From Eucalyptus grandis (lineage: Eukaryota > Streptophyta > Magnoliopsida > Myrtales > Myrtaceae), in NCBI RefSeq assembly GCF_016545825.1, contig NC_052615.1, forward strand, positions 35,551,516 through 35,615,515: a stretch of DNA of 64,000 bases. Reading direction: 5' to 3'. Position numbers and translations under genes: made by a program. Below the pieces are notes generated by a model, which was not told the origin of the DNA, searched no databases, and worked only from the letters and a program-made list of their open reading frames with translations. This document shows, one piece after another, positions 25,191-37,106 of this stretch. Numbering within the stretch: position 1 is the first letter of the stretch; each line of letters opens with the position of its first letter.

Positions 25191-26595
25191 TTACACCAAT
25201 TCAATCAATAAAAGAAACTTCCAATCAAGTTGGAGATGACGTATAAAGTACATCCCACCTAGACAAGAAAACTAAAATCGTAGCTTTGCTATTAATGTTG
25301 CAGTTTCGATTAATCCTCACTAATAGATGCAAATTGCTCGGTCCTTGTATGTCGTGTGAGGCTACATTCATAGGGTGCGGACATGGCTCTTAAGGTTGAT
25401 ATGAGTAAGTGACATCACGATAATATATTATATTAAAAACAAGCATTTTATATTGCCAAAATTTTGGGGTTGATGGTGGTTATCGAGATATGTCTATTTA
25501 TTTTCTTGATAATTTTTAAATTCAGTTTTTTTTGTCCATAAATAAAATATATTTTAATAAAAATTCAGAGTAATTACCAATAAAAAGAAAAACTAGAAGA
25601 GCGGTTGACCAAAAGATTAGAAAACCTCAATTCGCTTTATATAATTGATAAAAATACAAGATAATTGCATTTCTCTTTTTTCTATTTATGGTCATAAGAT
25701 GATTGCTGAGTAGTTTGGGAGAGCGAGCGCGAAAAAAACATATGATCAACCAATCAAGTCGCCTAATTTATGTCATGGTAAGAGGTGGAGCATCTTAGGC
25801 CGGCGCTTTTTCACTCACCATGCATTAAAAGAGTGTGAACGCACTTAGCAGCTTAAATTTTTGTTTAAAGTCCTAAATTCAATACTTAACAGCAACAACC
25901 TACATTATAATGGGTCAATACAACAGAAATCTCTAAACTATGCTCACTGTGATATAAATACCCCAGACTTTTCTTTTATGCCACAAAAAACCCTAAACTT
26001 ACCCCTGATAACACATATACCCTAAACTTTTGTTTATCTCATGAAAATTTTATTTCCATCTAAAATATATTTTTCATATTGGTATAAGTTCGATATTTTT
26101 GACATAAATAAAATTTGGGTATTTGTGTTGCAATAAACAAGTTTAGGGTTTTAGTGACATAAAAATATTTGACTCATTTGTGTCACATTACGTGCAGTGT
26201 GAAATTTTTATAATATTAACCCATTATAAATAACTAAATAATTTTCTAAGATGAATCTAAGATAAATGCAGAATCAGTCCCTCATCATTTGGCCACTGAC
26301 GGATCAAGCTTTAAACGTTTCCATTTTCAATCAACTAATGAAGCATTTAATGTTTTGATCATTGATTAATCTAAAAAATAACTCGATCAATTGAATCCTT
26401 TACCTTTGGAAAATGTGCAATCAAATCCTAAGTAAGGGCTTGTCTATTTTCACGCGGTTTCAAACGCAATTCTCCTCAGTCTTCCTCCATTTCCCTCCTG
26501 ATCATATGACAACGTGACTTGCTCTCTTGACAAAAGAGACTTTGAGGTTGCACCTTAATTTTGTTTCACATGCGTTGACTACATGTTTAAAGTTT
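25191..26595. repeat. Direct duplication, unit B (about 1.4 kb)
   Basis: Collinear with unit A but lacking its MITE. Sequence between 25980 and 26220 (phrases of 'aaaccctaaacttac' and 'taagttcgatatttttga') has its own inverted-repeat character and is shared with unit A at about 24600-24870, so that older element predates the duplication. Confidence 0.8.
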
Positions 26596-27229
26596 GCTTG
26601 ATTAGAGATCGTGGGGTTTGGTTTCGCAGTGTTGGAGGGAAATCTCGATCCACGTCATTTTTGGGTTGAGGGAGTCGCACCATTTGCCACTGAACCAATG
26701 GTTACGCCAAGAAAAAAGGCCCCATAAAATTTTGACGCCACCCACCGAAGGGAGCGTTAGGACTCGATGCCATATTTTCTCATACGTTAATGAGTCCATT
26801 GACTAGCAACCGTAGAGGATATGATTGACGAAAATTAGAAGGTTAAGGATTCAATTGAAAAAAGACCGTGTTGTGGGACAAAGAAATGCAGTAGCTAGCC
26901 TTGCTCCTCTGCAAACGTGTTGCACATTTGGCACACATCCCAGTTTCGCATGGCGAGAGGAACATCCAAAGTGGGGAAAATCAAACGTCCACTTGCCACA
27001 ACGAGTCCCCAAGGTGAATACATGCAACCCTTGGTCCCATTGGGAGCTTGAACATAGTTATCATTCCTCGTTCAAACGTTCAAAATCCGTTCATTTCACT
27101 GAAAATGAACGATTTTAAAAACATTTTTCAAAGAATAATTGATTATAATGCTTGAAATAATTAGCGCGACAAGAATATATTTTTCCTTGATAACAATTTA
27201 TTGCTAAAGACAAAATAAAATTTTGTTCA
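26596..27229. other. No recognised gene
   Basis: Two short opposed open frames (26602-26806) and one at 26825-27118 (97 codons) with no domain seen. Balanced composition near 26600-27060, AT-rich after. Confidence 0.35.
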
Positions 27230-27238
27230 TTAATACAA

Positions 27239-27916
27239 GAGGAAAAGTGTTAAAAAATCCTAGACCTTTTGGATTTGTGCCAATTCGGTCCTAAACATTT
27301 CTACTTGATGCCAATTCAATCTTTTCCCTAATTTTGGTCAGATTTTATTATTGGCTACCGGCCCGGTGACGTGGCACGATCGGTGTTGATGTGAACAACT
27401 TTTATTAATATTTTAATATTTTGAATTTTTATTTTACTTTTATTTTATTTTCTTTTTCCTTCTCCTCTTCCTTCCTCTAGCCGTCAAGCCTCATTGACCA
27501 TTGCCGAGACTCAAGCCCTTGCTAGTAGTCGCGAGGCGGCCTCTCGTTGGCCTTGTGCCGGACGAGTGATGCTCGCCCTTGCTAGCCATGGGCGGGCTCG
27601 CGGAGACCTCGTTGGCCATTGCCTCTAGTCGATTGCCAAGGTTTGGTGGAGGCTAGAAGAAGGAAGGAGGAAAAGGGAAAAAAGAAAAATAAAATAAAAA
27701 TTCAAAAATATTAAAAAATTATTAAAAAGTTATCCACATTAGTATCAATTGTGTCACATCGCCCGATCGGCGCCAATTAGTAAAATCCAGCCGAAATGAA
27801 TAGGAAATGACTGAATTGGCACCAAGTAAAAATGTTTAAACTAAATTGACACCATAAAGAAGATTTACAATTAAATTGACATAAATGCAAAATGTTTAAG
27901 ACTTTTAACATTTTTC
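27239..27916. mobile_element. Mutator-like inverted-repeat element (678 bp) with GC-rich core
   Basis: The ends are GAGGAAAAGTGTTAAAAA and, in reverse complement, GAAAAATGTTAAAAGTC. The arms of about 200 bp are complementary (phrases TGTGCCAATTCGGTCC against AAATTGACATAAATGC). Flanks TTAATACAA (27230-27238) and TTAATACCA (27917-27925) form a 9-bp target duplication with one mismatch. The core (27460-27690) is GC-rich with CTCGTTGGCC-type repeats. No transposase. Confidence 0.75.
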
Positions 27917-27930
27917 TTAATACCAATTGT

Positions 27931-28243
27931 CGTTTCTAGAAAATAGATGGATAACGCACCATAAATTCCATGGCCAACATATTAAACTTGGTAACCGAAT
28001 AGATCGCGTTTCTAGAAAATAGATGGATCCTAACGCACCATAAATTCCATGGCCAACATATTAAACTTGGTAACCGAATAGATCGCGTTTCTAGAAAATA
28101 AATGGATCCTAACGCACCATAAATTCCATGGCCAACATATTAAACTTGGTAACCGAATAGATCGCGTTTCTAGAAAATAAATGGATCTAACGCACCATAA
28201 ATTCCATGGCCAACATATTCAACTTGGTAACCGAATAGATCGC
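27931..28243. repeat. Four tandem copies of a 76-79 bp unit
   Basis: Copies begin CGTTTCTAGAAAATA at 27931, 28007, 28086 and 28165 and end ACCGAATAGATCGC. They differ by a 'tcc' indel after ATGGA and by single substitutions. The array starts just beyond the 9-bp target duplication of the element on its left. Confidence 0.93.
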
Positions 28244-30505
28244 ATGAGTTTCCTACCTTTGCGCTACAGACTATTTCATGGAATAATTATGACATCATCT
28301 TACTTGCTCGCAGTGCATGCAACAACACAGTTACTAAAAGATAATAGCACTTTATTTAATCTTTATTATTCCTCATCCTTTTACAATTACAGGATAGAAC
28401 CAACATTTACAGCTCCAAGAAGGAAGGAAGGAAGGAAACAAAATGTTTCCGGTGAGAATGAAGTGAGATAATCAGAAAACAAATAGGATTACCATCTATC
28501 GTAAAGCCTATTATCCATCTTAGATCAATCCTTAATTAAAGAGCAACATGTCTCACTTGCGACCCTGCGTTTTTGAATAGAAGCATGATCTAAGGTTTAG
28601 GAACTTAATTTCGTAAATTGATCTTATAAATAGCCATAACCCATAAATACTCCTCATATCCACATTTTGTTAGTTAATAAATGCATAAACTCGACAAGTT
28701 AATATATTATGGGTGATTGGTGCTAAGGATCACTTCCAAAAAATTGAAATTAGGAACTGCCCGTTAAGTTCCATAAATCCACTCGAAAACCAGACCGCAT
28801 ATCTGATTTTTAGATGAGTCCATGGAACCAGTTGAAATGTTCGGACATCAGAAGAGACGTGACATTTGAGAGCGTCGGAGATGACCGAGAACGAGAGTAA
28901 TAGAGAGAGCTACGAGACCAAAGGCGGTCTAGAGCAAGAGTGAGGGAGGAATCGACAACGCCGGAGGCCATTGAGAGCAAGAGTGAGAGAGACGGGTGAG
29001 GTCGCGAGATGAGTGAGGTGAGAGATGGAGAGAGACAACAAGAAATTTGGTTTTGATATGAAAAGTTTAGACTTAAAATTAAAAATTATATAAAATATAT
29101 ATATACATATATATATACGTGTGCGCGTGTGCGCGCGCGTGTATATATATCAATCTAATAGGCTATTTTGCATTTAGAATTTGGAACTTGATCAGTATTT
29201 ACCATTTCTAGTAAATTGGAATTGGGAGTTGAACTGGTTCGTGGAAACTATCAATTTTGGATCAGTTAGGCTAGATTCCGAGCCGTTCCAGGTCTTTTTA
29301 CACGTCCGTACAATGTACCAAGCTATTTTAGAGCCTTGATTTGATTATATATTATCTCTTTAATTATCAAATCAAGCGATTTTATTCTCATCACAACTTT
29401 ACGGTTTTGACAACCCCCTCGAGCACTGCAGGAATCAATCCCTTCTTTTCTATCCTCAACTCATTAGATTCCCAACCATTACTCATTATGGTTTAGGTCG
29501 GAAAAAATGCTATCAGGACAAACTCCATTGAATTGGGGCCCCCAAGAGAAATTAAAAGAAGAGGAAAATAAAGACCCAGCTCTGGCGGCGACGTGAGCGT
29601 GACAAGGACTGACGTTTCCCCACAATGATGTGGCCTAGGCGGAACTATTAGGAGGTCTAGAACTTTGGTGACCTCCCACGTCCAGAGAGAGAGAGAGAGA
29701 GGCCGGCCTTCTTCAGCAAATACAATAATTCAACTCCACATGCACTTACAAATCCTGCACGTCACCGTCACTAGTCACTCCAATTTAAAAGCTATCCCCA
29801 CACAAACAAGGAGACAAGCACCACCACTCTCCAATGGCCTCTCTTCTCCCGCCCCCTAAGTACGGATAATTACATCAATAGTTGACAATCTTTGACCAAA
29901 CATGTGATGTGATCCTGAATTTTTAATTTATTTATTGTAATTCTGAACTTTAATTTAATATATAAACCTTCATCTAACGTAATCTCTTAATATTTCATTA
30001 TATGTTCAATTTAGTTTTGTATTTATTGGATATGTATAAAAAATGCATAGATTACGTTAAAAATATTAAAAGTTCATGAATCACGTTACACAAATTAAAA
30101 TTTTATGGATCGCGATATATATGGATTCAAAATTCATGCACGAATTCGTGTCATTCTCATTCTCCTATGTATGTACTGATTTTGTTTTTCCTTTCATGGA
30201 ATTTATGATGTCCACACAAAACTGTGCAAAAAAGGAAAACATTGACTTCAAGTTCCAAGCCAAACCTAAGCCTCGTTTTTCTTTGTTGTTTTTGTCGGCA
30301 GTGAAGCGATCGAAACTTCCTCCTCCTTTCAGTATTTGATTAATCCCCTGCCAGTGAAATGCGTGCACATACGTTTTGAGGCCTTGAAGCGCCTTACAAT
30401 GCGTAAGCGTGACGAGGAGTCGAATCCAAAAAATTGTATAATCCGTTCCGTCCCTTCGTTTTGATCAGAAGGAGAGAACGCCTCTGAATTTTCCTCTCCT
30501 TTTGC
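28244..30505. other. Intergenic DNA upstream of the UGT array
   Basis: No gene recognised. 28720-29300 looks like a foldback element: GGAACT/AGTTCC phrases at both ends around a GAGAGNGAG-rich centre. An (AT)n-(GT/GC)n microsatellite lies at 29086-29150 and a (GA)n tract at about 29684-29701. The last 50 bp before the TATA box are GC-richer. Confidence 0.4.
29086..29150. repeat. Compound (TA)n/(GT)n/(GC)n microsatellite
   Basis: Alternating purine-pyrimidine run: AT repeats, then GTGTGCGCG, then TATATAT. Such a tract can adopt left-handed or cruciform forms; here it lies inside the probable foldback element. Confidence 0.9.
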
Positions 30506-30513
30506 TATAAAAT
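30506..30513 (+). promoter_or_regulatory. Probable TATA box of UGT unit 1
   Basis: TATAAAAT in the context TTTTGCTATAAAATCTCGC, about 180 bp upstream of the ATG at 30690. That would give a 5' leader of about 150 nt, part of which (AAAAGCCCC...CGCTTTTG) is shared with the leaders of units 3 and 4. Confidence 0.5.
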
Positions 30514-30689
30514 CTCGCGCGCACGAACCTCCGGAAAAAGACCCACCACCGCAAATCACACAGGAGTTCGACATCCAGGAAATAAGCGACCGCGAAAAGC
30601 CCCTCCCTCCTCGCTTTTGCCATTTCCATCCTACGACGAGAACGAGAAAACACTCGCCTCGGCTCATCGATCGATCCACAGACCGTATC

Positions 30690-32112
30690 ATGGAACGGCC
30701 CTCGACCACCGTGCCCCACGTCGCCATCGTGCCGACGCCCGGCATGGGCCACCTCATCCCTCTCGCCGAGTTCGCGAAGCGGCTCGTCCTCTGCCACAAC
30801 TTCTCGGTCACCTTCGTCGTCCCCAACGACGGCTCCCGGCCAAGGCCCAGCGGTCCCTCCTCGACTCCCTCCCTCCCTCCATCACCTACGTCTTCCTGCC
30901 CCCAGTCTGCTTCGACGACCTCCCGCCGAGACCACCCGCATCGAGACCATCATCGCCCTCACGCTGGCGCGCTCCGTCCCCTCCCTCCGCGACGAGGTGC
31001 GGAGGCTAAAGGAGTCCACGAGGCTCGTGGCCCTCGTCGCCGACCTCTTCGGCACCGACTCCTTCGACGTGGCCCAGGAGTTCAACGTCTCCCCTTACAT
31101 TTTCTTCCCCACCACGGCCATGTGCCTGTCGCTGTTCCTTCACTTGCCGAAGCTGGATGAAGCGGTCTCTTGCGAGTACAGGGACTTGCCCGAGCCGTTG
31201 AAGCTACCCGGTTGCATACCCATCCACGGGAGGGACCTGCTCGACCCGGTCCAAGACCGCCGCAACGACGCCTACAAGTGGGTCCTCCACCACGCGAAGC
31301 GGTACAAGCTGGCGGAGGGGATCCTTGTCAACAGCTTCGAGGAGCTCGAGCCAGGGCCGTTCGAGTACCTGAAACGGAAGAGCCCGGGAGGCCGCCGGTC
31401 TACCCGGTGGGACCGCTGGTGAACATGGAGCAGAGTAGCAAATCTGACGGCTCGGAGTGCCTAAAGTGGCTGGACGGACAGCCCGACGGTTCAGTCCTGT
31501 ACGTGTCGTTCGGGAGTGGTGGGACCCTCTCGTTCGACCAGATTCAAGAGCTGGCTCTGGGATTGGAGATGAGCGAGCACAGGTTCTTGTGGGTGGTGCG
31601 GACCCCTAACGACAAAGCGGCCAACGCCACCTACTTCACCGTGTACAGCCAAACGAGCCGTTCCAATTCTTGCCCAAAGGCTTTCTCGAGAGGACCAAAG
31701 GTAGGGGCTTGGTGCTGCCGTCGTGGGCCCCGCAGGCCCAGGTCCTGGCCCACCGCTCGACCGGCGGGTTCCTCACCCACTGCGGCTGGAACTCGACCCT
31801 CGAGAGCATGGTCAACGGCGTGCCGCTCATCACCTGGCCACTCTACGCGGAGCAGAAGATGAACGCTCTCATGCTGACCCAGGACATCAAGGTGGCCCTG
31901 AGGCCGAGGGCCGACGCGGAGACCGGCCTGGTGGGGAGGGACGAGATCTCCCGGGTCGTGAAGGGCCTGATGGAGGGCGAAGAAGGGAAGAAGATCCGGA
32001 ACCGCATGAAGGACCTCAAGGACGCGTCGGCCAAGGTGCTCGGCGAGGACGGTCCTCCGCCAGGGCGCTCTCCGAGCTGACTCTCAAGTGGAAGGCCAAA
32101 TTCGTAAATTAG
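30690..32112 (+). pseudogene. UGT72B: UGT72B-type glucosyltransferase, unit 1: full length with five one-base losses
   Basis: Family 1 UDP-glucosyltransferase, intronless like other UGT72B genes. It aligns end to end with the open copy at 43112-44545. Visible features: the catalytic-His block PTPGMGHLIPLAEFAKR, the catalytic Asp in VADLFGTDSF, a normal FGSGGTLS phosphate loop, and a full PSPG box (WAPQAQVLAHRSTGGFLTHC onward). The frame breaks five times, each time by one missing base in a short run relative to unit 3: C at about 30834 and 30921, G at about 31376, A at about 31650, G at about 32050. Between the breaks no stop appears and conserved residues are kept. UGT72B enzymes glucosylate phenolics such as hydroquinone, chlorinated phenols and monolignols in the cytosol. 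As given it cannot encode the enzyme; consensus error is a serious alternative to gene death. Confidence 0.85.
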
Positions 32113-34559
32113 CCTCACCTGAATCGCATCGCCTCACATCACGTATCTTATCCTTCTCTTGTCTTATTGTTTATATTCACCCTCTTCTATGTTATTATCT
32201 CTTCTTTAATGCCATCAGTGGAGCTGGTTTCTCTATCTTTGCTCGTTTCCTCCCCTCATCTAACTCCCCCTCCACGCACATGTGGAGAAGTTGCTCTGTA
32301 CATGCCAATCGGTCGTGGAAAAGTTGCCCGTACATGCTCACTCACCTACCGCCCATTTTTCAGTCGCGAATCGATTATTACCTGTAACTCCGACGAACTA
32401 GGCGGTGGCGGTAGGTGAGAGGGAACGGCAGTCAAAACAGTGGGCTGCGTTGGTCGTGTGCGTGGGTGGAGCCTACCCTTCGTTTAGGCCAATGGCATGA
32501 GCTGTGGAAGTTGGAAACCATTCACACATCAGCTGCGAAAATGATATCTTGATGAGCTCCCCGTAAGAGGATTAGGTAGGCGAGGGCATTTGACATTCCC
32601 AATTTTCGTTATTTTAAAAATAAATATTGGGAAAGTTCAGGAAAGAGTCGGGCGCATAAAGGATGGGGCGGGGAGTTCAATAATGTTAAATTGAAAATCG
32701 AGGAGGGGAGGGATAAAGGTGTGAATGATTGTGGGAGAAGGTGGTGGGTGATCCCTCTATGAATTCCAAACGGTGGGCCTCTCTAGAAGCCTAAAGATTC
32801 TTGTGTGGATCGCTTTTACAAACAAAACTTACTTGTCGTTGAGATTGTAAAAGATATCCGGCACTTCTGCCGATGCTCACCTAGGAAACTCCCTACTCCA
32901 CGAGTCACCAAGGAAACCTGATAGCAAAAGGGCTTAAGCTGGTATGAACCAATTAATTCGCCAGCTCCTAGGAATGGAAAGAATTAGCTCTACTCCACCT
33001 GAGAAAGGTTCAGATACAGGGATTACTTTGTAAGACTATAGTCGTGGGGGATAGACATACTAGGACCTTACTAGTAGGGAATTTGCTATAAAAATTAGGA
33101 TCCGTTTGTATAAAGGAAACTTAATTCTCGGAAATTAATTTCTAACTTTCCGGTATTTAGATGATTCCATGGAATGAAAATAAGAAGTTGAGATTGAGGA
33201 AAACAACTTCTCCTTTTGACAAGAAGGGAATCACTTTCGTCAAGCCACCGAACAAATAAAAACTAATCATTTCATAGAAAATAATTTCATTCATCACGAA
33301 ATTTTCAATGAAACAAATACACCATGATAGTCTAGAGCTAGCTACTCTTTTCTTCTTCTTCCTTACTAGGAGTCTACCTTCTCGGAACTAGACCAATAGG
33401 CTAGAGCATCATAGCATGGGATTCATAACCTAGCTATTAGATATGATATCAGGATTTTCATTTGCAGATCTCAACAGCACGCATGATATCATATTTGGAT
33501 GCTATATGTTTATTTATTTTTCATGATGTAGAAATGATAGTTACTCTGATGTTTTACCCTTTTATAAATGAGACTTTTACCAAAGCTTAGTTGACATAAC
33601 ACAACTCACCTTTTCCTTTTCATCAAGTGGAAAGGAACCAATGACTCCATTGCGAGTGAGACTGGCTATAACCTTGTCAATCAATACAAGATTCGCATAT
33701 GCCAATAGAGTCGCAATCATGAAAATTTCTCTCTCTAAGTTTTGGAGAACAAATTCTCTCCCGGGGCAGACTTCCAGAGAAAATCATGTTATTTCAGCTT
33801 TCAAACAAATGGTAAGCTAGTCGAGTACATCGTGCATATTTCAGGATAATAACAAGAAGAGTGGTGTTGTTCGGCTTTGAACTACGTGTGACGTGTTACT
33901 ATATCGTGTTATTATGTGGTCGTTTTTCGAAAACACAAAAAAAAAAAAAAAAAATCAAGAACTGTGCCTACATTAACGATGTAAAACTATGATTGGTAGA
34001 AAATTGAAATAAAATCTATTTTTCATTTTACTTTAAGACCATTTATTGACTCAAAGAACCGAATTAGCCAAAGCCATTGTATAAGCCTGGCCTCCTAACC
34101 AGTTTAATTTTGAGAACTCAGAACTAGACAACGAACCAAAGCCATAAAATGGTAAGCGTATCGTGCCAAAAATCAATTTAATACTAAATTTTTTCATTTT
34201 ATCAATTTAATTTAAATTTTTATTCGAAATTTCAATATAATTTTTATGATCTCTCACATTGCGGTCTCATCATTACCAACCCTCCTACATGACACATTGA
34301 AAATTGGCCAAAATGACTATATTGGAATTTTATACAAAATTTTATGATTGGATTAATAAAATTGAAATATAATAATTGAATTGGCATCCGGATTCCGTAC
34401 AAGAAGTTTAAAAGTAATTAGACAATTTCTTCTTGAACTAGACCATAGACTTGTACAACATTAATCTTACAGGAGTCTTGGCTCTTTTAAAAAATTGATC
34501 AATACTTTGACACTCCTCCTCGATCTATTCTCGCCAGCATACTTCGTAGTTTCTCAAAC
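32113..34559. other. 3' flank of unit 1, first part; no gene
   Basis: 32190-32420 corresponds to the 3' flank of unit 2 (37790-37990: 'catcagtggag.tggtttt', CATGTGGAG, ACATGCTCA-like and GGCG.TGCGGG-like phrases). 32480-33080 and 33100-33950 show no gene; one A-run of about 18 lies near 33938. 34150-34440 carries an inverted-repeat element remnant ('caatttaatactaaatttt' against 'aattgaaatataataattg'). Confidence 0.4.
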
Positions 34560-36300
34560 TTTATTGGAAGTTTCTGCTCTTACATGAGTATGCTCAAATC
34601 TCTTATCAAACAAAATTCATTCTCAAAACCATGTCATTTTTGTGTAACGTGTAGAGTATTATCAAAATAGTATATGTAATGTAATATTTCTTAATATTAA
34701 CGTGAGATAGTTCAAAAGCATATATTATAATATTGCAAAAAGAAATTTGACTTCATGCTCATGTCTAAATCAGCTGCAACCCTACGAAGACGGAGAAACC
34801 ACAATTTCTTAGAATACATTTTACGTAGCTTTCTAAAATTTTCATGCTGTGGAAAATCAAGTACCACATGAATGAGACCTGCAATGATATTTCCACAAAA
34901 GATTAAGAAAATGGGTAATTATCCAGAACTACATCAGCACTCGTCCAACCGTATACACGTGTCAAAACCGATTGATCCTCACTCATTAAATGACGATGAA
35001 AGGTTTGACTACGTAATGGCGCGCATGAGGGCCAAGTTGCATGGCTCTCGTGAGGAACAGAAAGTTTCAAAAATAATTTAATAAATTGAGTAAAGCTTTT
35101 CTTTTCTTTTTCTTTTTCTTTTTTAGATTGAGTAACGTTGTGTATACTAAAAAATCATCTTGTAATATTACAAGAAAATGCATCTCTAACTATCGCAAGA
35201 ATTTATCAATAAGCATGTGAACAAAGGACACCTGAAGAAGGGACACCTTCTGATCGAAATGTATCGTATCACTATAATTATCTTTTTTATAAACCAATCT
35301 TAATATATCTCATATTATCCTAATCCTGTTTGGTTATCAATGAAGTCGGGTAATCTCTCTTTTCTTTCGGCCAAGTGAATTAATACCCGCCAAATTGCTT
35401 CTTAGCTATTATCTTTGATCGATCGATAGTGAATTCAATCCATTAGATACTAAAGTCAAGAGGCCTATCATTAAACGGTAAGTATGATTCTGAATGGTAG
35501 CCCCCTCTTTTCAATGTCATATGAAGTATGAGATGAGCGCACGAAATGCTGCATTTTCTTGGTTCAAAAAAAGTTGCTACATCATACTGTAAATTAAATT
35601 TTGTATATCCATTTAGGATATGTACGCCTGTTGTCCGAATTCAAATCTTGTGCAATTGACGAATGATTCTAGAAGCTCGTCCGTCATGCATGTCCGCGTG
35701 CAACAATTCATCGAGAATGCCTTTTACAAGTTCTTCGGCCGGAATGGGCCATCGCGTTGTCCTCTTGAATTGTGACTGATACCAACCAGTTTGATTTTAC
35801 CTTTTCTGTTGAACTTTCCCATGAAGGAAAGTAGGTTAGACTAGTGTATCTTTTCTTTTCATTTATTTAGTTTTTATGGTTTGAGCAGCTTTCTTCTTCT
35901 CCTTCTTCTTCTTTTATCATTTAGTTCAAATAATTAAGACCTAAAAGCATCAAATTATTTATGGAGAAATTATAACACACGATAATGCATGGCTCGTGAG
36001 CTTTTGTACATGAGAATTCAAGCAAGTTATGGATACATCTAGACGTATTCTATACTTCATTTAGACATAACGACCAAACACGATAATAAACCAAACTAAG
36101 ACACTAAATTTGATACTGAATTTACATGGCTCAGTCGGTATGAACTATTCCATGAGAGAGAGTAGTATAATATTCCATCAAGCAATACAACAAATCTTAC
36201 AACCACATTTAAATAACTCAAATAATCTCAATATTTCTCAATTATCAATTATACCTAATTAATTTTGCGGTGCATGAACTCATAATTTTTCGCAAAATTA
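34560..36300. repeat. Tandem-array 3' flank block of UGT unit 1
   Basis: It matches the blocks at 39700-40990 (unit 2), 46560-48660 (unit 3) and 60480-62275 (unit 4): the landmarks CCTATGAAGACG-like, AATTATCC(A/T)GAACT, CGTATACAC(G/A), GACGAATGATTCTAGAAGC and GCATGGCTCGT come in the same order. At 35072-35080 the phrase ATAATTTAATAAATTGAG is the empty form of the site that carries a MITE in units 2-4. Confidence 0.75.
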
Positions 36301-36599
36301 TCACTTAATCTTACTGAGAAACGTACAAAATTCTTAGCACAAAAACCCTAGGCGAGTAAAAACACTCGGAATTTCCTCCGGGATGTGATCCCCGAAGGTG
36401 TTCTCCACTTGATGTAATTCACGCCTTCCGCACGCATGGCACGAAGACCCACTATGCAACAATCATCATAAGATGGAAAGATGAATTATATCAAACATGC
36501 AAAACCCTCGGTCAAAGTTAGACCCATATTTGAATACTCTTCTCACGCTCATAGTTCAACATCACTTTGGACTCCAACATGCAGAACGTGAAGAAGGCG

Positions 36600-36965
36600 A
36601 TCACAATGTCCAATTCGGACTTTCGTAACATGGCCTGAATTTTCTGCACTTCTCTGGCTGCTGGTGAGGGCTTCATGACCCTCGCCCAGTGGTTGGCGAG
36701 CCTCACTAGAGCCTCACCGGCCATTGTAAGGAATAAAGCAAAAGAAAGAAGAAGAGGAAAAAGAAAAAGAAAAAGAAAAATAATTTGAAAAAAAAATAGT
36801 AAAAAAGTTGTCCACTAGCGTCGGCCGGGCGGCAAGGCGCCAGCTAGCCAAAATTTGGCGGATGGATTGAATCGGCACAATTACAAAAAATTTAGGACTA
36901 AATTGATAAACAAAAATTATAATTGAATTAATATAAATACAATAAATCTATGACTTTGTTTAGTA
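36600..36965. repeat. Half of a GC-core inverted-repeat element
   Basis: A GC-rich part (GGTTGGCGAGCCTCAC) is followed by the purine-rich AAAGAAAAAG stretch, GTTGTCCACTAGCG, and the 'aatttaggactaaattgat' arm, as in the right half of the element at 27239-27916. The left arm is missing. It lies just upstream of UGT unit 2. Confidence 0.5.
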
Positions 36966-37106
36966 ATTTTCTCACTATGAAACATGCATCACACCAATTA
37001 GTTATCCTCTCGGTATCTTCATGCATTGTATTCTGACATCGCCAACAATGCCAACATCGCACCTAGGAAAACTAGAGACACGACAACTTCCTCATCATCA
37101 TCAACC

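Noticed and set aside
27931..28243. Regular tandem repeats that could be taken for a CRISPR-like array
   Set aside because: The units are contiguous with no unique spacers, and the DNA is plant nuclear. The same applies to 63526-64000.
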